From: Neocallimastix lanati (nom. inval.)
Lineage: Eukaryota; Neocallimastigomycota; Neocallimastigomycetes; Neocallimastigales; Neocallimastigaceae
DNA length: 64,000 bases
Direction of reading: 5' to 3'
Assembly (NCBI GenBank): GCA_016946835.1
Contig: JACVTC010000058.1
Location: 140,001 to 204,000 of the forward strand
Below the pieces are notes generated by a model. It worked only from the letters and a program-made list of their open reading frames with translations, ran no database searches and had not been told where the DNA came from. Position 1 is the first letter of the stretch. Each line of letters opens with the position of its first letter. This document shows, in pieces, positions 1 to 11,492 of the stretch. The position numbers and the translations under genes were made by a program.

Positions 1-65
1 TTATTTCATCATTATTAATATTATTAATATCATTTATGTTATTCATATAACAATAATAATATTAG

Positions 66-104
<39 letters not shown>

Positions 105-166
105 TAAATAATAGAATTTGTATTAATTTTTAATTATAATAATAATAGAGTTGTGTAATATTTAAT
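1..166. other. AT-rich stretch downstream of the MATH gene
   Basis: Contains a poly-A run followed by a TA dinucleotide run (about 65-105). I see no coding signal. It would hold the 3' UTR of the minus-strand MATH gene, or a further exon if that gene continues to splice. Confidence 0.5.
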
Positions 167-391
167 TTAACATATTTTACTACTTTTTAAATACGTACTG
201 CTTCCTTTTCCATAAATATGGAAGTAAGCACCAATGATACATTTATCTTTTTCTATTATACTCTTATTTGAACTTTTACTTTTGACATATAATTCCTTTT
301 TCTTAATTAATTGAGGGAAACCCCAATCTACATTATTCTTGTTGAAATTACGAAATTCCAATGCTTTTTATTTATAATAAATATTATATAA

Positions 392-431
<40 letters not shown>

Positions 432-1995
432 TTAGTAAGATCTATAAATCTTAATTATTAAAAATATTATAATTTAACTATATATATATTTACTATCAAA
501 GTAAAAGCAATCTGTATCTTCTTCACAATTTCTTACAAATAATACACCATTAACCCATGTACCTTCAGATTCATAAAGTTCCGGATTTAAACATTTTAAA
601 TAAACAGAAACATAATGTTTATTATCTGAACCATCACCATTTTTATATAATTCAATATTCCTTTATTTTTTAATGTAAATCATAATAATAATAATTAAAC
701 AATAATAATAATTAGTATATATTAAATATAATATATAATTTAAACAAAGTAAATTATGTAGGTAAATACGAATTTTAGAATATTACATTTAATTATTTTT
801 TTTAAAAATTATGAAAAAAATTATATATATTTATTTAATATTACATACCAACGATGATTACCAACGGTAAATGAAGGGCTTTTTTCAGGTGTAGTATCGT
901 AACTTCTATCATTACCCCAATATTTTACTTCCCATTCATAAAATCCTTCATTTTGAACTATTTTATCTTCATCATCAATATTACAAGCCAATTCTCTTTT
1001 TAAGAAGCCTTTAATATTATTTATAATAACAAACAAAAATTAATATATTTAAATTTAAATATATAAAATAAAAAAAAAAAAATAAAAAATAAATTTTTTT
1101 TTTACATAGTTATTTAAATTTATTATTTTTAATATTATTTTTTATTTTCTTTTACTAACCTTTTTCATTTTTATATATAACAAAGTAGACACCGAAAACA
1201 CATTTATTATTTTCAATTAAACTTCTTTTTGAATATTCACTTTTGACTCTTAATTGCGATGTATTTAATAAGTTTGGATGACCACAAGAATAAATAGATT
1301 TACTTAAATATTCAATTGGTAATGCTAAATACATATTATATCAAAATATTTATATATATTTTAATATCAATTTATATATAACAAAATAAAGAATAAAAAT
1401 TATATATATATATATAATAAAACTAATTACTTGCAGAATGGTAATAATTATTATCATAATAATTTCTAATAAAGAATACTCTGTTTAAAGGAAGATGAAC
1501 AGTACAATCATCATTACTGCCATCTTTATACAAAAATAATGAAATATTTCCTCTATAGAAATCATCACAACCATCAGGATATAATTCTAATTTCCTTTAT
1601 TTATTGGAAAAAAAAAAAAAAAAAAAAAAAAAAGATTATATTAAAATAAATAAATAAAATATATTTTAAAAATATATATTAAAAATTATTAAATAATACA
1701 GTAATATACCATTTGTGTCCATATGCGTTAAACTCTGGACTGTATACACATTCCTCCTTTGATAATTTATCCCAATTTTCAATTTTCCATTCATAAAAAT
1801 AATCACCAATAATTTCGTGGTTGGTGTCTTTTAAATCACCCTTTAATTTATTAATAAATTCAAATTGTTCTATATTAAAAATAAATATAATTAATTAAAA
1901 TAAAACATGTATTATTAAAATTAAATTAAATAAAAATAATAAATGAAGAAAAATATTAATTTATTAAAAATAAACAAACCTTTATTGTAAGTCAT
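167..1995 (-). CDS. Two-MATH-domain protein, seven exons
   Basis: Gene model on the minus strand: exons 1995-1980, 1869-1710, 1594-1431, 1324-1160, 1008-849, 660-494 and 363-167. The coding sum is 1029 nt, giving 342 residues plus stop. All six introns are GT-AG, 106-188 bases long, and every junction keeps the frame. The product has two MATH (TRAF-like) beta-sandwich repeats of about 165 residues. Each begins with YEWKIENW or YEWEVKYW, has SPEF or SPSF before HKW/HRW, then ELYPDG or ELYKNG, and a late CVFGVYF or CIIGAYF strand. MATH domains bind protein partners; no BTB, protease or other effector domain is visible. The start is the first ATG, five codons before intron 1. The last exon might splice again (possible donor GTACGT near 200), because the equivalent exon of repeat one ends at a donor at that point. 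The cellular role is unknown. Confidence 0.88.
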
Positions 1996-1999
1996 ATTA

Positions 2000-2550
2000 A
2001 ATCAAAAATATATATTTGTAATGTTATTTTATTTTATTTTTTTTTTTTTTTTCTTTTAAAAAAAATATATATATATAAAGAATAATAAATATTTTTTTTT
2101 ATTTAATTAATTTCTTAAAAGATTATTTCTTTTTAAAGTATAAATTATAATATTAATCGTTTTAAGTTTTTTTTTTTTTTTAAAGAAAAGAAAAAAAAAA
2201 GAATAAAAATTTTTTAGAAGGAAAAAATATATGTCGATAAATCTATTTTTCCTTTTTTGATATTAACAATAAAACTTTAACGTCACAACATCAAAATTAT
2301 ATTAGTTCTGTTCCACAAATATACAAATTAATTAAAAATAATATTAAAATAGATTAATTAGAAAATTAATTAACTATATTTATGATAAAAATAAATTATT
2401 TATTTATTTATTTGTTTATTTATTTATTTCTGATATTATTTATTTATTTATTTATTTATATTTATTTATTAATTATATATTTAATAATTTATACTTTTTT
2501 TCTATATATTTATGTAAAAAAGTAAATAAAAAGATTAGAAGTTCTATTAG
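2000..2550. other. Intergenic, AT-rich, 5' of MATH gene
   Basis: Holds the upstream region of the MATH gene, a poly-T/poly-A stretch (2035-2215) and TTTA tandem repeats (2396-2470). No gene is visible. Confidence 0.5.
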
Positions 2551-2561
2551 CCATCGAAACG

Positions 2562-2923
2562 GGGTGTGGGGCATTTCGCCAAATTGCATTTCGCCAGGTT
2601 GCGTTTCGCCAATTTTTTTGAAAGCATGTGGCGTATTAAAAAAATGTGGCATTTCGCCAAATTGAGAATTATTAAATAAATAAATAAATCAATAAATAAA
2701 ATTAAATATTATTAATATCGCATAAAAACAATTTTAAAAAAAATATTTTGAATTAATATTTATTTATTTATTCATTTATTTATATCAATACTCTACTTGT
2801 CGAAATGCAACCTGGCGAATAGCAACTTGGGGAAATGCAACTTGGGGAAATGCAACATTTTAATACTACGCCACTTGGCGAAATGCAATCTGGCGAAATG
2901 CAATTTGGGGAAATGCAACTCTC
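2562..2923. mobile_element. Foldback (MITE-like) element with 11-bp target-site duplication
   Basis: The 362-bp element is flanked by the direct repeat CCATCGAAACG at 2551-2561 and 2924-2934. Its ends are inverted repeats made of iterated units of about 14 bp. The left arm runs GCATTTCGCCAAATTGCATT and on. The right arm, read in reverse, gives TTTCCCCAAATTGCATTTCG and on. The centre (about 2665-2795) is plain AT-rich DNA with no coding potential. An 11-bp duplication is in the range made by Mutator-like and foldback transposons (family knowledge); assignment to MULE is inference. Confidence 0.85.
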
Positions 2924-2934
2924 CCATCGAAACG

Positions 2935-3780
2935 ATCTGAGTCATTTAAAATAATGAAATAAAATTTAGATATATATAAAATAAAAAAAAATGAAAAATA
3001 AAAAATAAAAATAGAATTTTCTTTCAATTATTAATTTTATTAATTTTGATTAATACTTTTATATTATTAGAATTAATAATTATTAGTATTGAAAACAGTT
3101 AACATCGAAAAAAATAAATTTAAGTACAGTTAAATCAATATATATATATTTAATTCTTATAAAAAAAAATAAAAATAAAATAAAAGTAATTAGTTCAAAA
3201 ATAATAACAATATTTGTCATAATTTCTGATAAAATATTTTACAGTAATATGAAAAGAATAATTATTATTATTGATAGCTCAATACAAAGAAATATCTCTT
3301 ACAAATTATCATTTAGAGGGTTATAATTATAGTTTTTTTTTTTTTTTATTATTGTTAAAATAAAATCAAAAAAAAATTATATATTCTCATTTATTCAATA
3401 TTTATATTATATTATTAATAATTTATATTATCTTTTTATGGATGATGATTAATTATAGTTGTGAGATGATATTAAATATTTTTTATTAAAATATTACTTC
3501 TATTTTTTAAACAAACCAATTTTTATTATACGCAACTAAAAAGTGTTAGTACAAAATCAAAGAAATTACTAATATATTGTTAATTTTATTTTCTGAGAAT
3601 TTATATATATTTATACATTTCTCACAAGAATTCTTTTTGAATTTAATTCTATATAAACTTTTTATTTGTTTATTTTTTTTTTTTTTTTATTTTTACAAAA
3701 AATTAGATATATATATTCAGGTTTTTTGATCTTTATTATTATTTTTGTTTTACATATTATTATCTTTGAACAAGGTTCTA
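2935..3780. other. Intergenic AT-rich DNA
   Basis: No coding or repeat structure that I can support. The small ORF at 3666 begins in a poly-T run and reads into the SINE-like head, so I do not regard it as a gene. Confidence 0.5.
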
Positions 3781-3784
3781 TAAT

Positions 3785-4332
3785 GAATGTTAGTCCATGG
3801 GCTAGTATACATAAAGCTCCTGGTTCGATCCCGCCCTATGACCATTTTCCAGTTTTCCTCATATGAGATTATTATGGAATACGTTGGTTAGAGTTACAAG
3901 AAAGTTTATTCTCTTCTATATTATTATTCTAGATCACCTAAGTAATATAGGCAAGATACTGTCCTAACTGTGGGCCTGAAAGTGTTGCGCAAGTACTGTC
4001 ATTTAATATATTTATAAAGGAACTACAAGCAATTGGATACATTTCATATTTCCATGTAGATACATATTCTACTTGGTTATGTAGATATAATCTACTGAAT
4101 TGCAAGCATTCTGATGCTATGCGTTTGTCAAGGGAGCTAATATGTATCTCAGTTGGTTAGGTTATACTGACTTCTCTTCAAAGGGAAGTAAGAAACTGGA
4201 GAGGCACTCCGAGAAAAAGCGTACAAGAAAAATTATCAGCAATAATATAAATATCAGATTGCCAATGCTGAACATTCAGATAGGCAATCCAATAGGGAAA
4301 TTTTATGACTTCCTTAAAGAAAAAAAAAAATA
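3785..4332 (+). mobile_element. SINE-like repeat with tRNA-like head, A-tailed
   Basis: The head has a pol III A-box-like TAGTCCATGGG near 3791 and a B-box-like GGTTCGATCCC near 3822, spaced as in a tRNA. The body (about 3930-4290) matches other places in the window: in reverse orientation in the xylanase spacers (15000-15215, 14216-14262 and 13650-13917; also 20085-20300, 24050-24301 and 24890-25125) and in the same orientation at 51935-52200. Shared landmarks are TTGCGCAAGTACTGTC and CAATGCTGAACA. This copy ends in an A run at about 4320-4332. Higher GC than the surroundings also marks it. The dispersed copies, the tail and the head support a tRNA-derived SINE. Confidence 0.72.
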
Positions 4333-5490
4333 ATATCCGTTCTTTTTTTTCTAATAAATATTGTATAGAATAATTAATAAATATAGTAAAACTATATATA
4401 AGAATAAATCAATAATAATTAATTTTAATTTATTCTTTTATCCATAATAATCACATTATTTTAAATGTTTTACGTTTTTACTTTTTTATCTTTCATATAC
4501 ATTATTTAAAAGAGTCCAATAATTCTTATTTTTGGTATAGCTATTAGTTATATTCTAAATCTAATATTTTAATTAATAATTAGAATAAGACAGTTGTACT
4601 ATTTTAGAGGTGCAAATCATTGATGCTTTTTTTTTTTTCATAATTCTTAACATTAACATTTATTTTATTTTCTGGCTAATATTTTAATTTTATTTTATTA
4701 TTTTTTTTTAAAATATAAAATGGTAAAGAATCTCATTATTCTTTTACGTTATCTTTAAAATATGTACTGCTTTATGTTAAATATTCTACTATTATATTTA
4801 GTCTTTTTCTCTTTGGCAGTATGTAAAGAAGTATATTAAAATTTAATATTGTTAAACATCTTTACGTAATGCCAAAGAAAAAAAGACTAAAATATAATAT
4901 TATAATATTTAATATTTACAATTACTTCATTCTCTATCAAAAAATTTTAAAAAATAGAATAGTAGTAGTGCTTACAAGCATATATTAATGATATTTTATT
5001 TTCATTATTTTTGGTAAAAATATCATATCCCTTTTCTACAGTATAAAGGTTTATTCTTTAATTTTGTTGAAATGTGGCATTAAGAAGCCTTATTATTATT
5101 GCCTTCATCATTCTGCTTCATTTTGGATAAACGTATTTAAGAAAAAAACCTTTTTTTTTTTTTTTTGAATTATTTTTATAATTTTCTTTATTCTTAAAAA
5201 ATATTTTACATAAATTTATATTACTATTAATAATTATTCATATTATAATTGTTACTTTTCAATAAGATGTTTAGGATTTTTTTTAAAGAATTGCTTTATG
5301 TAACCTTTATTAAAGTAATTTTTTAGTTAATTTCTTAACAAGAATTGTTAATTATAAATTTATCAATAACAGAAAAAAAATAATATTTTTATGAAACGAA
5401 CCAACAAGAAATATGATCATATAATAATATTTTTTTATTACTTCAATGGAAAAATTAATAAATACTTTATAATCACAAGAAAAAATTTCT
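4333..5490. other. Intergenic, with an inverted pair of short segments
   Basis: Around 4780-4900, a segment with TTAAATATTCTACTATTATA and TTTTTCTCTTTGGC is followed by its rough reverse complement (CCAAAGAAAAAAAGACTAAA). This makes an imperfect inverted repeat, probably a decayed small foldback element. No gene is seen. Confidence 0.4.
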
Positions 5491-5497
5491 TAACTAC

Positions 5498-5570
5498 GAA
5501 TCTAGTGCATTTCGCAATCGTGCATTTCTCAATATGGCGTATTTTCGTATGTGGCTTGTTTTTAAAATTA
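5498..5570. repeat. Foldback-type terminal motif near the MULE
   Basis: Contains TCTAGTGCATTTCGCAATCG followed by another GCATTTCTCAATATGGCG unit. The same end sequence occurs at the ends of the MITEs at 13918-14215 and 24302-24640. It may be one terminal arm of the MULE at 5701-6910; that link is inference. Confidence 0.6.
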
Positions 5571-5700
5571 AATAAATAAAAGTTAAATAAATAATAAATA
5601 TTCTTATCCAGGAGACTGTGACTTATTTTTTGCTTTTTTTTTTCCAAGCTCCTTTAGTTCTCCTTTGGTAATCATTATAAGATAAGTTCTCTTCTTCTTT

Positions 5701-6910
5701 TTATATATATATTAATTTATAAAATAAAGGTTTATTTGGAAATATATTATTTAAGTAGCTATTATAAGATTCTGATGCATTGTTTGTTAAATGCTCTATA
5801 TTTTCATAATAATTCCAATTATTAACATTATACTTAAGTAAATAATTTTTATTAAAATATTCTAAAAATTGAAGAAAATTATTATACTTTTTTTTTTGAC
5901 AAATTCTTTTTATTATAATATAAATATCAAATATATAGTTAGGATTTATAAACGATAAGTTCGAAATAGCTTTATAATAAATATATACATCATTATTATT
6001 CTTCACTTCATGATAACATAATATATTTTTTTGTTTTTCTAATGATCTTTTGTAATGCCAAACACAATATTTAATATTTATATTGGAAAAAACTTTTTTT
6101 GCGGCATTAGATACACCTTGTTCAAAATCACAATGAAAATTAATTGTAGTAATTAATGTATTACTCCTAAATTTATTTGCATTTTTTTTTTATTTCTTTA
6201 AATAATGTTTCATATGTAGATTGTTTTTTATTTTTTAATATAGAAATGGAAGTAGTGTAAACCATATTAAATTCCCCAACATAAGTTCTTGTTATAAATA
6301 ACTGCTAACTAAATTTCGGTGCTGCATAAAGTGTACCGTCCGAAAATATATTTTTATGATAATTCGAAAATAAATATACTTAGAATGGTGATTGAAAGAT
6401 TATTAGATCAGTATTTTTAAATATCATAAAATTTTCATTTCTTTTCGTTTTATAATATTTTGATTCAATGGGAATATCATCAAAACTTTTTATATTTGGA
6501 GGAAATTGCTTATTTATATTTCTTATTATTTGGGATCTAATTGTACTATATTGGGGACATATAAGTCCCATTTCTTGAGAAACGGCATTAAATATATGTT
6601 TAGGTTTTATATCCATAGGAATTGAATTTTTCTTAATTTCTTCCTTAATTTTATGCTTTGCTACTGATATAGACACATCAATTTCTTTTTCGAGATGGTT
6701 GTGTAAACTTTCATATTTTAAAACCTCCTTTTTATCATTTAAAATAATTAAAGATTTACATTTATTTAAAGTCTTATATTCAGTGCATCTATAAATTTTT
6801 GATTTATCTTTCCTTTGAAATGAAAAATTAAATTTGTGTTTTTTATTAATAATAATTTGTTCATTTCCTCGATTTATTTCACTTATTTCAATTTCTATAT
6901 TGTCTTCCAT
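5701..6910 (-). pseudogene. Mutator-like (MULE) transposase with FLYWCH-type finger, decayed
   Basis: Reading from 6910, residues 1-176 start with a FLYWCH-like zinc-binding motif (FSFQRKDKSKIYRC, then C and a final HNH). The frame then meets a stop at 6380 but continues in frame into IFSDGTLYAAPKFS, which carries the first catalytic Asp. A second in-frame stop follows. A frameshift in the A run at about 6181-6191 leads to HCDFEQGVSNAAKK, which carries the second Asp, then the usual CVWH motif. It ends with NNASESYNSYL, where the catalytic Glu lies. So the D-D-E set of a MULE is still readable across two nonsense codons and one frameshift. Intact, it would act in the nucleus as a DNA transposase. 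Foldback-like motifs lie on both sides (5498-5570 and 7320-7670). The element is inactive as it stands. Confidence 0.85.
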
Positions 6911-7310
6911 TGATAATTAAAATTTTTCAATAAAATATTTTAATAAATATACTTTTAAATGCTTTGAAACTTTTTTTTTTTTTAATATTTAAAATAATAA
7001 GCCTTTTTTTAATTAATTATATAATTATTTAAATAATTATTTAATTATTAATTATTTATTATTTCTTTATTTACTATTTTATTTATTTATTTTTAATTTT
7101 AATTTTTATTTTTTATTTTATTTAATTTTATTTTATTTTTTAATGCTTAAAAAATAAATTTTTATTTATTTTATTTTATTTTTTAATGTTTTAAAAAAAA
7201 AGTTTTCATATTATTTTTATTTTATTTTTTAATGTTTAAAAAAAAAGTTTTCTTATTTCTTATTTTTATTTTTTTTTTTAATGTTAAATAGAAATACCTA
7301 ACCTAATTAT
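6911..7310. other. AT-rich upstream region of the MULE
   Basis: Several near-repeats of a segment with TTTTATTTTTTAATGTTTAA occur between 7090 and 7290. Otherwise low-complexity DNA. Confidence 0.4.
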
Positions 7311-7319
7311 TATTTATTG

Positions 7320-7670
7320 AAGTTTATTTCGCCAAAAGTTGAATTTCGTCCAGTTGAATTTCGCCAAATTCTTGGTGGCTTATGAATTTACGTCATAAAA
7401 TATCACCACAATTATTATTCACGCCATATTGTGAATATATGGCTTTTTGAAAATTGTAGAAAAAGCCACAAAATTATGATAGAATTAGATATACGCCCAC
7501 GTAAGATTACGTGTTTGAAAATTTTTGAGAATTGTAATTTTATTTAATTAATTAATTAATTATTATTCATTAAAAATTTTAATAAAATTAAGTGGCTTAA
7601 ATTTAAAAATATTTTAGCCATACAACAAAATACAAATTTATGTAATAAAAATTTTCGAAATGCACATTCC
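7320..7670. mobile_element. Probable foldback element remnant
   Basis: The left side has three TTTCGCCAA-like units (7325-7365) followed by GGTGGCTTATG. The right side has GTGGCTTAAATTT and TTTTCGAAATGCACATTCCC (7590-7668), which reads as the inverse type of end. I could not identify a clean target-site duplication. It may be the far terminus of the MULE or a separate nonautonomous copy. Confidence 0.5.
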
Positions 7671-7849
7671 CCCTCTATTATTTGTAATATTTAATTATAA
7701 AAAATATATTTATAATATTTATTTAATAATCAATTTTATTTTAATATTATTTATTTTTTTTTAATATTTAAATATTTACGAAAATAAATAATATCAATAT
7801 TAATAATATTTTAATTTATTTTATTTATTTATTCATAATAATTTTTAAT

Positions 7850-8045
7850 TATTGTAATGCAACATTATAATAATGCGCCACTGGGGGAAATGTCCCACCA
7901 TTAAATTAAAATGATAATATTAAAAGATAATTTTATTTATAATGGGTTAGGTTAAAATATTCAATGAAATATTGGGGGATTGTGCAATTGTGCATTTCTC
8001 AATGTGGCTTATATATATTTTAAAAATAAAATCATATATTTTTAG
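7850..8045. repeat. Single foldback-type ends
   Basis: Two isolated end-like blocks: TAATGCGCCACTGGGGGAAA near 7872, and TTGTGCATTTCTCAATGTGG near 7988 followed by GCTTATATATATTTT. The second resembles the end of the 24302 MITE. They look like fragments of the same element family. Confidence 0.5.
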
Positions 8046-8127
8046 TGAGAGAGTTACATTTCACCAAGTGGCATATTAGCAAAAAGTTACATTTTAATGA
8101 CACGCCACTTTACGAAATGCAACTATC
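8045..8127. mobile_element. Miniature foldback element, about 83 bp
   Basis: The left arm GAGAGTTACATTTCACCAAG with TGGC is mirrored by the right arm, which in reverse reads GGATAGTTGCATTTCGTAAA with GTGGCG. Only about 30 bases lie between the arms. The termini match those of the 2562-2923 element. Confidence 0.65.
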
Positions 8128-8878
8128 CCTAATTTTATAAAAAAATTTTAATTTTATAAAATTATTATACAATTTTTATTCTTTTAATAAAAGCTTAGTT
8201 CATTTAATATCTTTTTTTAATATATATCAATTAAATAAATTGTTTAATATTTTATTTAATAAAAAAATTAGTTATTTAATGAATAAATTAAAAGAAATTA
8301 AAATAATTTTTTTTTATATATATATAATAAAAAAAGAGATAAGAAAATAAATTTAGTATATAAACATTTATAAAATATACAAAATTTTTTTAAAAAATTA
8401 ACATTTTTTTGAAAAAAAAAAAAAAATAATAATAAAATAAATTTTTTTGGTCATAATTAAAATCATCATAAGAATTATCATCATTATTATAATTATTTAA
8501 CCTTCATGACTTGTAAAACTTTTATGTATTTTTTAGGAAACCTCATAGATTTCCCATAAAAATTTTTAATCCTACTATTCTCATTAAGGCATTAACAATT
8601 CATACCAAATCACTTTTTTTAGCTTCAATTTCAAGATATCTATAATTTTACTTTTTTATTATTTTTTGGAGTTGATTCATTTATATCTTAAGGAAACTAA
8701 AATTTTTTTCTTCAAAAATATCAAAATTTTTCTAATTAAACTTCTTACAAATTCTGAATATTCCTTTCGTTGTTATGAACAGTATTTGAACTCATACTTT
8801 TTCTTTTTTCTTTTACTTAATGAATTTTTTAACCTTCAAAATATTTTTTTTTTTAAATTATTTAATTATTTAATAAAT

Positions 8879-8880
<2 letters not shown>

Positions 8881-8962
<82 letters not shown>

Positions 8963-8964
8963 TA
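8881..8964. repeat. AAT trinucleotide microsatellite
   Basis: A nearly perfect (AAT)n run of about 80 bases. The apparent poly-Ile ORF over it is an artefact. Confidence 0.95.
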
Positions 8965-9079
8965 ATAATAAAATAAAAAATATTAATTTAATTATTTATT
9001 ATTTTTAATTTTTTTTTATTTTTTTTTTAAATATTATTATAAAATTATTATTTATTTATATATTTATTAAAATTTTTGA

Positions 9080-9168
9080 AAAATGTGATTTTTCGAAATG
9101 AAATTTTTTGTGAATTTTCCGAAACGCAACTTTTCGAAATGAAATTTTTGAAATGCACTTCCCCTAAT
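9080..9168. repeat. Iterated TTTCGAAATG-type block
   Basis: Four units related to TTTTCGAAATGAAATTTT, ending TGAAATGCACTTCCCC. Same vocabulary as the foldback ends, but no matching inverse arm is apparent nearby apart from its own internal units. Confidence 0.5.
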
Positions 9169-9169
9169 A

Positions 9170-11460
9170 ATATGAAATCAAGGATTATCAGATGACTAAT
9201 TTTATCTATGAATTCCTTTAAATTTAGATATATATATCCTATTGTAACTGAAACCTTTTCATTTAGATATTCAATTTATTTTGGCGTATTAATTAATAAT
9301 TCTAATTGTTTCATTATAAAAATATAAAAATGTATAAAAAGGGTTACATTTATATTAAATATTGGTAACTTTTTTTTATAATAAATTAAATGTTTCATCT
9401 TTTTTTGGAAATAAATTAATAAAAAATAATTGTATTATTCTTTTAAAATACAATTTTTTTTTATTATTATTTAGAATAGGAAAAAAAAATAAAATTTTAT
9501 TTGTTAATTTTTTTTGTTTTATTATATAAATTAAAAAAAAAATAACAATTCTAAGACTTTATGATTATTATAATTTACATTTATGATTAAAATAAAAATA
9601 ACACTTTTGAAATTTATTATAATTATAATTTACATATATAACCAAAATATTTCATAGAAAAATATATATACATATTTTATATTAAATATGTGATTTAAAG
9701 GTTTAACTTCTTTTTTATATTAATATTCAATAAAATTAATAATTCATTAAAAAATATATAATCAATATTTCTAATTTTATCATAAGGATAATATTTTATT
9801 AATAGCATATATTATTTTTCAAGTTTATTATACATTATAAAAAAAAATTTATAACTAAAAATATTTAAATAAAAATTAATAATTAATAAAAATAAATTTA
9901 AAATACAAAAATAGTAAATAAAGTTTAAAAAAAATGAATATATGAAAATTGTATATATTTAAATTATTAATTAATAAATAATAAAATTAAAATTAAAATA
10001 AAAAAATAGTAAATAAAATTAAAAAAAAATGAATAAATAAATAAATTAAAGTTTAATATAAATTAATTTTTAAACCTATAAATTTTTTTTATTAATGATT
10101 ATTATTATAATTATTTATTATTATTTATTTTTATTATTATTTGATATAGTATTCTGGTTTGGCTATCTCTTATTGGGAGAGGTTATATTATTTATTTATG
10201 TAAATTTATTAATATAATTTTATTTATTCATTTATTTAGTTTATATTTTAAATTTAATTAATTACTAAATTTTATAAATTTGTATTTTAATATTTTTAAA
10301 CTACTTTTATTAATATATATATATTTGATTATGGCAATAACTTGTTATAATTTCAATTGCATTGTAATGCATTACAAAGAATAAATATAAAGAAAAAGTA
10401 TTATTTATATAATAATCTTTAATTATAAACTATTTTAAAATGATAAGAATCAATTATTTAGTTAAATATTATAAAAAGTATAATATAAATAATAAAATAT
10501 ATATAACATAAAATATATAAAAATATAATAAACTAAAATAAAACTAAATTTAAAAATTATTTACATAACATAAAATTTATGTATTTTATAGAATTTATGA
10601 TATTACATAAATTTATTTTTGTCACGTTATTTTTAGATCATTTTATAAATCAAGTGATAATTAATCAAGTGATAATTTGATGCTTATTAATTTATTAATA
10701 ATTAAAGTTTTTATTTTCATTTTATATCATATTACTATATTATTTATTAATTAAAAAAAGATATGACATTTTTACTAAATTAAAAAGTTAAAATTTTATA
10801 ATACATATTTTTTTAATATAAATAATTTTTAAAATGATATTTTAATTATTTTTTTATTTGTTAATGCGGCCTCTTTTTTTAGTTTTAATTTAATTTATTT
10901 TTTTCTGTATTATTTAATAATTATTATTAATATTTTATAGATATTGAATATCTTTATTAAAAAATAATACATTTTTATTTTTTATTATTATTATTAAAAT
11001 AATACATTTTTATTTTTTATTATTATTATTAAAATAATACATTTTTATTTTTTATAATTATTAGTATTATATTAATATAAAAATAAAATATTATCTTATA
11101 AAATTATTATATACTATTATACTTATTATTTTTTTAATTATTTTGGAATGTAAATTAATTTGTTTTAAATTCTAATTTACATATAATATTTAAATTATAA
11201 AGTTTTTTTTTTTTTTATTCATTTTTTTAATATTGATTTAAATTTATTATTAATTATTTAAAAAAAAATAATAAATATAACATATAAATTTTTGAAAAAA
11301 TATAAATATTCCTAAATTTTTCTTTAATTTTTTTTTAATTAAGTTTAATTGTTATAAAATATTTGAGATATTTTATATTGTAAAAACAATATTAAAATAA
11401 TATTGTATATTATTTTAATTGAAACATTTTTGAAAAAATTGTTATATTATAATAGTTAAT
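9170..11460. other. Long intergenic region upstream of the xylanase array
   Basis: AT-rich, no gene. It contains three tandem copies of a 35-bp unit that includes AATAATACATTTTTATTTTT (about 10963-11065). The region just before 11493 is not recognisably related to the shared 5' flanks of xylanase copies 2-4, so the left breakpoint of the duplication lies at or inside copy 1. Confidence 0.6.
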
Positions 11461-11492
11461 ATAAAGTAATTAAAAAAAAAAAAGCTAGAAAA

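Noticed and set aside
2562-2923. CRISPR-like array of the iterated GCATTTCGCC units
   Set aside because: Units are adjacent without unique spacers, occur in both orientations as element arms, and the DNA is from a eukaryote.
3785-3840. A functional tRNA gene
   Set aside because: A- and B-box-like sequences exist but I cannot pair an acceptor stem or a normal anticodon arm; a SINE head fits better.
3666-4333. Two small plus-strand ORFs at 3666 and 4142
   Set aside because: They lie in the SINE-like repeat and its upstream T run, and the other copies of the repeat do not keep the frames.
5391-5647. Overlapping small ORFs at 5391 (+) and 5438 (-)
   Set aside because: No domain, and they cover a foldback-type end.
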